DNA from: DASPJR01 sp035628505
GTDB taxonomy: Bacteria > Planctomycetota > SZUA-567 > H5-PLA8
DNA: 64,000 nt
NCBI GenBank assembly: GCA_035628505.1
Contig: DASPJR010000164.1
Coordinates: 1-64,000 of the forward strand
Direction: 5' to 3'
Under the pieces are notes generated by a model. That model saw nothing but the letters and a program-made list of their open reading frames with translations, was not told the DNA's origin and made no database searches. The position numbers were made by a program, and so were the translations under genes. Of this stretch, positions 8,701 to 15,993 are shown piece after piece (the stretch's first letter is position 1; every line of letters begins with the position of its first letter).

Positions 8701-10299
8701 ATGGAAAATCCACGCATCGTCATTATTGGAGCAGGTCCCACTGGATTGGGTGCGGCGTACCGGCTGAAAGAACTGGGCCACGAAAACTTTTCGGTTTTTG
8801 AAAAATCTCCCTACATTGGCGGATTGGCAAGCAGCTTCCGGGACCCGGCCGGCTTCACCTGGGACATCGGCGGCCACGTGATGTTCAGCCACTACAAATA
8901 CTACGACGACTGCTTCGACAAGCTGATGGGCAGCGATTTCCAGAACAACATGCGCGAATGCTGGGTGCGCATGATGAACACCTGGGTCCCCTACCCTTTT
9001 CAGAACAACATTCGCCATTTGCCGAAAGACGCTGCCTATGAATGCCTGAGCGGCCTGATCAAGGCGCAGAACGGAACGAAGAAGCCGAAGGACTGCGCGA
9101 ACTTCCAGGAGTTCATGGACGCGGTCTTTGGCGAAGGCATCGTCAAGTACTTCATGGGACCATACAACTTCAAGGTCTGGGCGCACCCGCCGAAGATGAT
9201 GAACAAGGAATGGATCGGCGAACGCGTCGCCGTGATCGACACCGACCGCGCCTTGAAGAACGTCATCTGCCAGAAGGACGACGTCGGCTGGGGCCCGAAC
9301 AACATGTTTAAGTATCCGCTGTACGGCGGAACCGGCGAGTTCTATCGCCGCTTCGGGCCAGCCATCGGCCTCGACAAATTCCACCTGAACAGTGCGGTGG
9401 ACCACATCGATTTCCACAAGAAGACCGTGCACTTCCGCACGGGCGACACAGTGCCGTATGACACGCTGATCAGCGCAATGCCGCTGGACCTGCTGGTCAA
9501 CCGCGTCCTCTTCGGCAACATTCCGACGGAGATCCGCGAAGCCGCGTCCGACCTGCGGCACTCGGGCGATTTCATTATCGGAATCGGCATCAAGCAGCCC
9601 TGCCCGTCGACCAAGAGCTGGATGTACTTCCCGGAGAGCAACTGTCCGTTCTACCGGGTCACGTACCTGAGCAACTACTCGCCGCACATGACGCCCGACA
9701 ACGCCACGCACTATTCATTGCTGTGCGAAGTCAGCTACAGCGAATTCAAGAGCGTCAACAAGGCCACGGTCATCCAGGAGACCATCCGCGGACTGATCAA
9801 CGCCGGCCTGATCACAGAAAAGGACCAGGACGATATCGTCGATACCTGGCTCTTCGACGCGCAGTACGGCTATCCGACCCCGACCGTCGAGCGCGATGGC
9901 ATCCTGCAGAAGGTTATCCCGTGGCTCGAACAGCACGGCATCTACAGCCGCGGCCGCTTTGGCATGTGGAAATACGAAGTCAGTAACACCGACCACACGC
10001 TGATGCAGGGAGTCGAACTGGTTAACCGCCTGCTGCTCGGCGAGGCGGAAACGACCATCGGCATCAAGTACGAGAGCACCGATGATGGACGCCAGGCGGC
10101 AATCCACGAGCGCCCGACAGTCGCCGGCTCCGGATGCCCCAAGCCGCACGCGAGCGAATCGGCCGCGATCTCCGCTCGGCGCAAGGGGCTGGCGAAGTCT
10201 CAGCGCCTGAACAAGGCGTTGGGCAACGGCTCCAACGGCCGCAACGAACCGGAGCTTGCCGAAGAAGAGCTCGGCATCACGCACACGGATCGGAACTAA
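8701..10299 (+). CDS. glf: UDP-galactopyranose mutase, eukaryotic-type
   Basis: 532 residues; bacterial mutases are ~380, eukaryotic ones ~500. The dinucleotide motif is IIGAGPTGLGAAYRL at the N-terminus. Further motifs match, from memory, the fungal/protist enzymes rather than the bacterial ones: WVPYPFQNNIRHLPK, MGPYNFKVWA, GERVA, PLYGGTG, FPESNCPFYR, SNYSP, GYPTPT and SRGRFGMWKYEV. The enzyme interconverts UDP-galactopyranose and UDP-galactofuranose using reduced FAD. The last ~70 residues are a low-complexity polar tail. A purine-rich stretch (CGGAGAGG) precedes the ATG. It follows the hydrolase-glycosyltransferase fusion, fitting galactofuranose glycan assembly. A generic amine-oxidase-like FAD protein is the alternative, but the shared motifs run through the whole length. 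Confidence 0.85.
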   Translation: MENPRIVIIGAGPTGLGAAYRLKELGHENFSVFEKSPYIGGLASSFRDPAGFTWDIGGHVMFSHYKYYDDCFDKLMGSDFQNNMRECWVRMMNTWVPYPFQNNIRHLPKDAAYECLSGLIKAQNGTKKPKDCANFQEFMDAVFGEGIVKYFMGPYNFKVWAHPPKMMNKEWIGERVAVIDTDRALKNVICQKDDVGWGPNNMFKYPLYGGTGEFYRRFGPAIGLDKFHLNSAVDHIDFHKKTVHFRTGDTVPYDTLISAMPLDLLVNRVLFGNIPTEIREAASDLRHSGDFIIGIGIKQPCPSTKSWMYFPESNCPFYRVTYLSNYSPHMTPDNATHYSLLCEVSYSEFKSVNKATVIQETIRGLINAGLITEKDQDDIVDTWLFDAQYGYPTPTVERDGILQKVIPWLEQHGIYSRGRFGMWKYEVSNTDHTLMQGVELVNRLLLGEAETTIGIKYESTDDGRQAAIHERPTVAGSGCPKPHASESAAISARRKGLAKSQRLNKALGNGSNGRNEPELAEEELGITHTDRN

Positions 10300-10307
10300 A
10301 ATCCGTA

Positions 10308-10328
10308 GCATGGGCGTCCCGCCCATGC
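10308..10328. repeat. GCATGGGCG hairpin with 3-nt loop
   Basis: GCATGGGCG / CGCCCATGC, 9-bp perfect arms with a 3-nt loop, directly after the mutase stop codon and 20 bases before its terminator. Same architecture as the hairpin cluster at 14.0-14.3 kb. Confidence 0.7.
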
Positions 10329-10347
10329 CGCCGTTAAGTTAGGTTCA

Positions 10348-10380
10348 AAAAGCCCGGGGAGATCTCCGGGCTTTTCTTTT
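10348..10380 (+). terminator. Intrinsic terminator after the mutase gene
   Basis: AAAAGCCCGG / CCGGGCTTTT, 10-bp arms and an 8-nt loop, followed by CTTTT. Ends the glycan operon. Confidence 0.88.
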
Positions 10381-10574
10381 GAGAAAACCAAATGCAGACA
10401 ATTGTCGTGCTTAAATCGTTTTGTGTGATATGCTTACGAGCTGAATTCAGCCGCCGCGCGATGCCGCATCTCCTGTCGTTCAGCGCCTTGAAGGCCTAGA
10501 AGTCCCACACTCTGAACCCGCTGCTTGGCAGCGCCCAGACGAGGGATGTGAACAACAACCGAAAGGTGGCATCA

Positions 10575-10859
10575 ATGAGCACGAATTTGTCGATCGGCAG
10601 CACGACCGTGACCTTCCTGAAAGTGATGAAAAAACACGTCACCGCGAAGGCACGGCGCACACGCTATAAGCTACTCGCCGATGTCTCTACCGTGAACGGC
10701 AACGAGCGCCAGGCATATTGGTTTGGCGATGACAAATCGTTCCTGCGCCAGCGCGAGCAGGACACTGGAAAGACTACGATCAAGGTGGACTGCAGTGCCA
10801 AGCAGCGCGCCGCAATCAAGAAACTGGTCAAAGCGTTTGAAGCTCACGCGGCTCGCTAA
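10575..10859 (+). CDS. Small basic protein of unknown function
   Basis: 94 residues, no signal peptide, Lys/Arg-rich (for example KKHVTAKARRTRYK), with a C-terminal helix AKQRAAIKKLVKAFEAHAAR. I chose the ATG at 10575 because GGTGG lies five bases upstream; a GTG at 10548 is in frame but has no ribosome site. It stands alone between a terminator on its left and another on its right, so it is a single-gene unit. I recognise no family. The 195 bases before it hold no gene; they contain an ACAATTGT palindrome but no promoter I can defend. The basic character would suit nucleic-acid binding, but that is a guess. Confidence 0.65.
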   Translation: MSTNLSIGSTTVTFLKVMKKHVTAKARRTRYKLLADVSTVNGNERQAYWFGDDKSFLRQREQDTGKTTIKVDCSAKQRAAIKKLVKAFEAHAAR

Positions 10860-10891
10860 CGCGCGCAGCTGAACAACTCCTCATTGAACAT

Positions 10892-10927
10892 AAAGAAGCC
10901 CGGGCTAAACACTCGGGCTTTCTTTTT
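10892..10927. terminator. Bidirectional terminator
   Basis: AAGCCCG / CGGGCTT arms with an 11-nt loop, flanked by AAAG on the left and TCTTTTT on the right. It lies between the small basic protein gene (+) and the convergent glycoside hydrolase gene (-). Confidence 0.82.
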
Positions 10928-10943
10928 GTCTTTACTGGGACGG

Positions 10944-12344
10944 TCAGGCCGTCAGGATCGGCAGTTCGCTTCCGCTCAGCGGCAGATCGCCGTATTCCTC
11001 GATGATGCGCTTGTATTCCTTGGCTACCGCGCGCGGGTGGCGCTTGAGATCGTAAAGTCCCAGCGTGTTCACGTGGCCGCGCGGGCGTGTCAGGGCCGAA
11101 TCCCAATCCATCTGATCGGTCAGCGCATACCAGGTAAAGCCGATTACGGGCACACCATCTTCGCGCAGGCGCAGCAGGTTGACCCACTGCTTGAGCAGCC
11201 ATTCGATTGAGTGCGCGTCGATGCGGTTGGTCTCAGTGTGCATCACGGGCATCTTGTAACGGTCGTAATACTGCTTGGCGATGACGTAGTAGCCGTAAAC
11301 GTCTCCCGCGCCGATGCTCGTGCCGTCTGGCTGAATAATGTGCTCGTTGGTGACGTAGTAGTCGGTGCCCATGATCGAATAGCGCCGCATGTCCACGCTC
11401 ATGAACCAGTCGTGCTCGGCTTCGCTCATGCCGTTGCTCATCAGGTAGCGGTACATGTCGACACAGGGCGCGTGATTGTAGATCAGGTCCAGCGAGAGGA
11501 AGCGGCGCTCGTTCAGGAAGCGCGCCGTTTTCACCATCATCGGTGAGCCTGGATGAACGTACTCGGTGCTCTCACTATGGATGAAGATGGCGTCGGGCCG
11601 CACGCTTAAAATCGCTTGCTGCGCCATCAGCGTCGCCTTGCAACAGTTCGTTAGCGCCGTCACGAATGCGCGGTCGCTGCGCTGCTGCTCATTCCACCAG
11701 CCGAAAGCGCCGGAGAACTGCGCCGTGATATAAATCTCGTTAACCGGCGTGTAGTAGCGAATGTGCGGGTAGCGCTGCGCAAACGCCAGAGCGTATTCGG
11801 CGAGGTACTTCGGGAAATCGCCGTTCTGGAAATTTCCAATCCAGTCCGGCACGCCGAAATGGACGAGGTCGATGACCGGCTCGATTCCCAATTCCTGCAT
11901 CCGAGCGGCGACTTTGTCAAAAAACGCCCAGTCGTACTTACCCGGCGCCAGATGCATTTTATAGTACGGCGGACCGTAGCGCAGAAAGCCGATGCCCATC
12001 TGGTGGACAAGCTCGAGGTCTTTCTCCCACATTTCGTAGTGGCCGCAGGACTGCATCTGGTCGATGCGATGTCCGTTACCTACGATCGGGTAGCTGCACT
12101 CGATGCCCGTGGCGAACATGAACTTGCGCGGCTTGCGGATCTTGCGCTCACGCTGCATTTCCACGGCAACACCAGCTGCTGCGTCCTTGCGGACCTCAGC
12201 GGCGCCGATCATCTCTTCGGCGGGAGCCGGAGCAGCCTGCGGCGGCGAAGCGACAGGTGAAACTGTTGAGGATTGCGAGGCAGCAACCACCCCCGGAGTG
12301 CCGATAGTAACGGCCTCGTCCCGGTCATGCCTGATCTGAATCAT
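10944..12344 (-). CDS. Glycoside hydrolase (clan GH-A), paralogue of the fusion's first domain
   Basis: 466 residues. The first ~70 are a polar, Ala/Pro/Ser-rich lead with no signal peptide. Residues ~74-440 form a TIM barrel whose order of motifs mirrors the N-terminal half of the fusion at 5.9 kb: FATGIECSYP, VIDLVHFGVPDW, PVNEIYITAQFSGAFG (Asn202-Glu203, acid/base) and MPVMHTETNRID (Glu371, nucleophile). The usual NEP is NEI here. GH1-like activity on a beta-glycoside is the best guess; substrate unknown. There is no clear ribosome site before the ATG at 12344, so the start could be internal. It faces the mutase and small-protein genes tail to tail. Confidence 0.8.
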   Translation of the reverse strand: MIQIRHDRDEAVTIGTPGVVAASQSSTVSPVASPPQAAPAPAEEMIGAAEVRKDAAAGVAVEMQRERKIRKPRKFMFATGIECSYPIVGNGHRIDQMQSCGHYEMWEKDLELVHQMGIGFLRYGPPYYKMHLAPGKYDWAFFDKVAARMQELGIEPVIDLVHFGVPDWIGNFQNGDFPKYLAEYALAFAQRYPHIRYYTPVNEIYITAQFSGAFGWWNEQQRSDRAFVTALTNCCKATLMAQQAILSVRPDAIFIHSESTEYVHPGSPMMVKTARFLNERRFLSLDLIYNHAPCVDMYRYLMSNGMSEAEHDWFMSVDMRRYSIMGTDYYVTNEHIIQPDGTSIGAGDVYGYYVIAKQYYDRYKMPVMHTETNRIDAHSIEWLLKQWVNLLRLREDGVPVIGFTWYALTDQMDWDSALTRPRGHVNTLGLYDLKRHPRAVAKEYKRIIEEYGDLPLSGSELPILTA

Positions 12345-12502
12345 TGGAGAGTTTCAAGCCTAGAAGAGACCCGCGCGTCCCAGTCGCGCAGTGCTTAACA
12401 AGTACAACAATATTAAGCCGCCAGTGACTACCAAAATTCAACGACTTTCCGCATGGAAATTCGTTTTCGCGCCATGTTTATTCCGCACAAATATTATGCC
12501 GG

Positions 12503-12690
12503 GAAACGAGTCTTGAATCTGGAGTCTTAGAGTCGGGAGTCGGTTCGAGAAACGAGTCTTGAGTCTGGAGTCTTAGAGTCGGGAGTCGGTTTTCAAGAGT
12601 ATATAAATAGCATTGGCCGACGAAGTTTCGGACTCACGAATCCAAGACTCCCGACTCCCGACTCCTAGACTTCTAGACTCCTGGACTCAT
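12503..12690. repeat. GAGTC-word inverted repeat
   Basis: Two near-identical 43-base direct copies (12503-12545 and 12549-12591, one mismatch) made of GAGTC words, then an inverted set of GACTC words at 12631-12688. GAGTCGGGAGTCGG (12576-12589) and CCGACTCCCGACTC (12651-12664) are exact inverse copies. It fills the gap between the glycoside hydrolase and ThuA genes and touches the ThuA stop codon. Confidence 0.85.
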
Positions 12691-13412
12691 TCCAAAATAC
12701 TCTTGAAGTGCCAGTACGTGACGTTCGGCTTCGACGGGGCGACCCAGCGAACGGCGTTCTCGATGACCTTCTGAACATTCTTGTCGTAGTACGTCGGGAA
12801 CGTTTCGTGCCCGGGCCGGAAGTAAAAGATCTTGCCGGCGCCGCGCTGCCAGGTGCAACCGCTGCGGAATACCTCCCCGCCGCCAAACCAGCTGATGAAG
12901 ATCAATTCCTCAGGATCGGGGATGTCGAAGTGCTCGCCGTACATCTCTTCATGTTCGAGCACGAAATGATCGTCGAGCCCTTGCGTGATCGGATGTCCGG
13001 GCTTAGTGATCCAGAAAATTTCTTTCAAGCCGTCTTCGCGCCATTTCAGGGCGCCGGTTGTGCCCATCAGTTTCAGGAACGGCTTCGACATGTGCGCTGA
13101 ATGCAGAACGATCAGGCCCATCCCCTCGTGCACGCGTTTCTGAACTTTCTCAGCAATGGCGTCGCCGACTTCTTTGTGCGCCATATGCCCCCACCAGGTC
13201 ATCACATCGGTGCGGGCGAGCACCTCATCAGTGAGCCCATGCTCGGGTTCATCGAGCGTTGCGGTGCGCACGTCCATGTCCGGCTGAGCGCGCAGGTGGG
13301 CCGCGATGGTTTCGTGAATGCCTTTGGGATAAATCTCAGCCGGCTTGCCGCCAGCCTTCTTTTCATGCCGAAACTCGTTCCAGACCGTGACCCTGATCTT
13401 CTGCTCTGACAT
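12687..13412 (-). CDS. ThuA-domain protein
   Basis: 241 residues, a single ThuA (trehalose utilisation, class I amidotransferase-like) domain. Visible blocks are VTVWNEFRHE at the start, TWWGHMAHKEV, GLIVLHSAHMSKPF, FWITKPGHPITQGL and FISWFGGGEVFRSG. No signal peptide is seen, unlike many planctomycete ThuA proteins. The domain is tied to sugar catabolism in several bacteria, but its chemistry is not settled. ACGGAG sits five bases before the ATG. It is upstream of the glycoside hydrolase on the same strand, separated by the GAGTC-word repeat. Confidence 0.88.
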   Translation of the reverse strand: MSEQKIRVTVWNEFRHEKKAGGKPAEIYPKGIHETIAAHLRAQPDMDVRTATLDEPEHGLTDEVLARTDVMTWWGHMAHKEVGDAIAEKVQKRVHEGMGLIVLHSAHMSKPFLKLMGTTGALKWREDGLKEIFWITKPGHPITQGLDDHFVLEHEEMYGEHFDIPDPEELIFISWFGGGEVFRSGCTWQRGAGKIFYFRPGHETFPTYYDKNVQKVIENAVRWVAPSKPNVTYWHFKSILE

Positions 13413-13783
13413 CGCTGCTCCGTCAAAATGTATTCGCCGAACGTTTCATTCGCCAAGTCCGCCAAGCGCCAAGCACGCCAGCGGGAATGAGTCCCAGGGC
13501 GCGCATTGTCAACCGCTCAGCGCTGACGTCAACTCCCGCCAAATTCATTCTAGCCCTCTGCGTGACACGGAGAGGGGGCTGGGGGTGAGGTTTTCAGGTG
13601 ATCGGAAGCGTTGAGACTGGGTGCTCCAATGCAGGAGCCCCTCATTAAAAAAAATGCTTAGCGCTTTCAATTTGTCGCGACTTTCTTGCTAAAATCTTGT
13701 GCTCGCCTGCAACCTGAACGCTCCAAAGAATTTGCACGCTAAAGAACTTTCAGACTTTTCGAGCACCCGCGCGCAATTTAAAC

Positions 13784-13801
13784 GTTTGCACACGTGCAAA
13801 C
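13784..13801. promoter_or_regulatory. Perfect palindrome, possible operator
   Basis: GTTTGCACACGTGCAAAC: 8-bp arms with a 2-bp centre in an AT-richer stretch. The form is that of a dimeric regulator site, but no start of a gene is close by (next is 760 bases away), so the target is unclear. Confidence 0.35.
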
Positions 13802-13900
13802 TCGGCTTTCAGCCTATTTTTCTTGGCTATTCGGCATCAAAGAACCTGTTGCGACGCTTAGTTCGCCCCGCTGGGACTCAGTAAATTGGTTGTGCGCTAA

Positions 13901-13946
13901 CCCAGGGCTGCGCTCGCCTGCGGCTCGCTCCACCCTGGGCTTTTTT
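13901..13946 (+). terminator. Terminator-like hairpin without a clear gene upstream
   Basis: CCCAGGG (13901-13907) pairs with CCCTGGG (13933-13939), followed by C and TTTTTT. The 25-nt loop contains GCG/GCTCGC repeats. If it is a real terminator, something between 13620 and 13900 is transcribed, possibly an RNA. Confidence 0.45.
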
Positions 13947-14018
13947 AGTTCGGCCCTTTGGGCCTGAATCAAGTTGTGCTCCCACGGCTGCGCTCGCCAG
14001 CAGCCTCACTCCAAAAAA

Positions 14019-14274
14019 CGCCTCGGAGAGGCGCCGGAAATTAGCCGGGCGGCAAGCGAGCGGCAGCGAGCACGGCCCCCGGGATGAAGCGTTGTTTTGA
14101 AATCGAGCGCCCCTGCGGGGCGCCGGATCCGCCGCGCGGCGGTCGTGGTGCGGCGCCCTTCCAGGGCGCAGGCCAATCGTGGGCGATAATTCCGGTGGCC
14201 GCGCGCTTTCGCGCTTGCCACCGGCTAATCTCGAGCGCTCCTCCGGAGCGCACGAGGGCCGGCGGGACGCCGGC
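14019..14274. repeat. Cluster of seven short GC palindromes, mostly with 3-nt loops
   Basis: In order: CGCCTC-gga-GAGGCG (14019), GCGCCCC-tgc-GGGGCGC (14107), CCGCCGCGCGGCGG (14129), GCGCCCT-tcc-AGGGCGC (14153), CCGGTGGC...GCCACCGG (14192-14224, with inner GCGCG/CGCGC), GCGCTCC-tcc-GGAGCGC (14235), GCCGGCG-gga-CGCCGGC (14258). Arms are 6-8 bp and most loops are exactly 3 nt. This resembles REP-like clusters; no transposase gene is nearby. Confidence 0.8.
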
Positions 14275-14424
14275 GGTCCTAGCGCAACGCCCGCTGCGGG
14301 GGCTGGTGAGGTAACGGATTGAACAGAAGGGCACTGGCTGCGGCAAGTGGCACGAACGTCAATGCAAGCTATTGCGGGCGTGCTTCACGAATAGCGATGC
14401 GCCACTCTCACCTTGCGCGATCAC

Positions 14425-14461
14425 AATCCGAAATCCGCAATTCGCAATCCGCAATGCGGAT
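14425..14461. repeat. AATCCG-word repeat
   Basis: Four copies of an AATCCG/AATTCG word in a row, ending with ATCCGCA-a-TGCGGAT (14447-14461), a perfect 7-bp hairpin. The same word recurs at 17.15-17.2 kb. Confidence 0.7.
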
Positions 14462-14561
14462 GTAACGCACGTGTAACATTTCAGAATTTTGCAGCCTTGC
14501 GGGCAACTCGCGCGTTTAACAAACAGCGGCATCGACCGCGCGTTATTGAGGAGAATCATCT

Positions 14562-15107
14562 ATGAAACACAAACCGGTCTGGCTCAAGGCGGCGGCGCTG
14601 GCCAGCTCAATCGTGCTCTTCAGCGGCTATGTCTATTACCGCTCGGGCGGAAGTCTTCCCGGGCTGAGCTCGGCCACGGCGAAGGAACCGCCGCCAGCAG
14701 TTGCTCGCGAAAACGAGCAGACGGCGAGCGCGGTTTCAGAAGAGCAAACGCAGCGTATTCAGCGCGAAGTCATGATGGCCGATTCCAAATCAGAGATGGT
14801 ACAAGTCACGCCGCTGCCTCCGGCCAGACCACCGCAGCCGGTCACTTCGGCGCAGCCACCGAAGTCGGCTGACGCTAAACCGCGTAAACTCATGCCGAGC
14901 TCAAAAGTGCTGATCGATCATGGCACTGTGGAGTTCAGGGAGACTGGCAAAGTTCTGCCCGCCGCGCCGCCGGCGCAGCCGAAGGCAGCTGCACCCGTGC
15001 GGCAGGAGGCCACGCCTTCAGCGAGGCAGCAGGCCGCGCCGCCGGAAACACCCGCAAAAAGACGAACTGCCCTGCCGGGTTCGAAGTCGGCCGGAGTTGG
15101 TTTCTGA
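14562..15107 (+). CDS. Membrane-anchored Pro/Ala-rich protein of unknown function
   Basis: 181 residues. A single N-terminal membrane segment (LKAAALASSIVLFSGYVYY, residues 8-26) anchors a disordered Pro/Ala/Gln/Lys-rich chain. Two short related motifs stand out: LMPSSKVLIDHG (~110) and LPGSKSAGVGF at the very C-terminus. GAGGAG lies six bases before the ATG, so the start is secure. It is followed on the same strand by a fatty-acid hydroxylase-family gene, 61 bases away. I recognise no family; an envelope role is inferred only from the anchor and composition. Confidence 0.7.
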   Translation: MKHKPVWLKAAALASSIVLFSGYVYYRSGGSLPGLSSATAKEPPPAVARENEQTASAVSEEQTQRIQREVMMADSKSEMVQVTPLPPARPPQPVTSAQPPKSADAKPRKLMPSSKVLIDHGTVEFRETGKVLPAAPPAQPKAAAPVRQEATPSARQQAAPPETPAKRRTALPGSKSAGVGF

Positions 15108-15168
15108 AGTATGTGGCTGATTTGCAGTACACGTGAGTACGCGCGCAGCAGCGGGAGGAGCCACGGCG

Positions 15169-15993
15169 ATGACAATTGATCAAATGATGCTCTCCGCCGG
15201 CACGAGCTTTATCTTTTTATTCCTACTGTTCAGGCCGCTTGAACTCGCCTTTCCGGCAAAGCCCAAGCAGGCATTCTTCCGGCCAGGATGGCTGACTGAT
15301 CTCTGTTTTTTCCTCGGGCAATATCTGATTTGGAGCGGCCTTGTCTTCTGGATTCTGGCGCACTTCGGAGACTGGCTGGACCACACGGTCCCGTCCGGTT
15401 TCCGCAGCGCAGTCGCGGCGCAGCCCTGGTGGCTGCAGGCCCTTGAAATCGTGGCGCTCAGCGATTTCTGCGTCTACTGGGGGCACCGGCTGCAGCACCG
15501 CACTCCCCTGCTGTGGCGTTTTCATTCCATTCACCACAGCGCCGAACATCTCGACTGGCTGGCCGCGCATCGCGAGCATCCGGTCGACACCGTGTACACG
15601 ATGGGCCTGATCAATCTTCCCGCGTTTGTGCGCGGTTTTCCGCTCGAGACGCTCGCGGGGCTCATCGCGTTTCGAGGCACGTGGGCGATCTTCATTCACT
15701 CCAACGTGCGTCTGCCGCTGGGTCCGGCACGAATGCTGGTGGGTTCGCCCGAGCTGCATCACTGGCATCACGACCGCGACCGCGAGGCCGGCAACTACGC
15801 CAACATTTCGCCGCTGATGGATATTCTCTTCGGCACCTACCGCTGCCCGGATCACGAGCCCGAGCGGGTCGGAATTTCAGAACCGATTGCGCAGGATTAC
15901 ATCGGGCAAATGGTGCATCCGTTCAAGCCGGCGCCGGTGAAAGTTCGCGTGGATAATCCAGAGCCGCTCAACGCGCAAAGCGCCCAAGCGTGA
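15169..15993 (+). CDS. Sterol desaturase/fatty acid hydroxylase family membrane protein
   Basis: 274 residues with several hydrophobic segments (for example SFIFLFLLFRPLEL and LIWSGLVFWILAHF). The histidine clusters of the di-iron family are present in order: HRLQH (HxxxH), HSIHH (HxxHH) and HHWHH (HxxHH). Such integral-membrane enzymes hydroxylate or desaturate lipids using O2. The ATG at 15169 is chosen because GGAGGAG lies eight bases upstream; an in-frame GTG at 15133 has no such site. Its last 26 bases overlap the 3' end of the convergent FAD oxidase gene. The lipid substrate cannot be read from the sequence. Confidence 0.88.
   Translation: MTIDQMMLSAGTSFIFLFLLFRPLELAFPAKPKQAFFRPGWLTDLCFFLGQYLIWSGLVFWILAHFGDWLDHTVPSGFRSAVAAQPWWLQALEIVALSDFCVYWGHRLQHRTPLLWRFHSIHHSAEHLDWLAAHREHPVDTVYTMGLINLPAFVRGFPLETLAGLIAFRGTWAIFIHSNVRLPLGPARMLVGSPELHHWHHDRDREAGNYANISPLMDILFGTYRCPDHEPERVGISEPIAQDYIGQMVHPFKPAPVKVRVDNPEPLNAQSAQA

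Larger units (their letters stand above)
13413..14561. other. 1.1-kb gene-free region rich in hairpins
   Basis: No credible gene on either strand. Contents in order: a G-rich tract (13569-13592), an AT-richer stretch (13640-13860) with a perfect 18-bp palindrome, a terminator-like hairpin with T-run (13901-13946), a run of short GC hairpins (14019-14274), and an AATCCG-word repeat (14425-14461) just before the next gene. An open frame of 61 codons at 13699-13884 has AT-rich, non-coding-like composition and no ribosome site. Confidence 0.6.

Noticed and set aside
12503..12591. Possible CRISPR-like repeat
   Set aside because: Only two copies, nearly touching, with no spacer-like unique sequence and no cas gene; it is part of an inverted word repeat.
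13699..13884. 61-codon open frame in the gene-free region
   Set aside because: AT-rich codons unlike the neighbours, no ribosome site, and it runs over a perfect palindrome.
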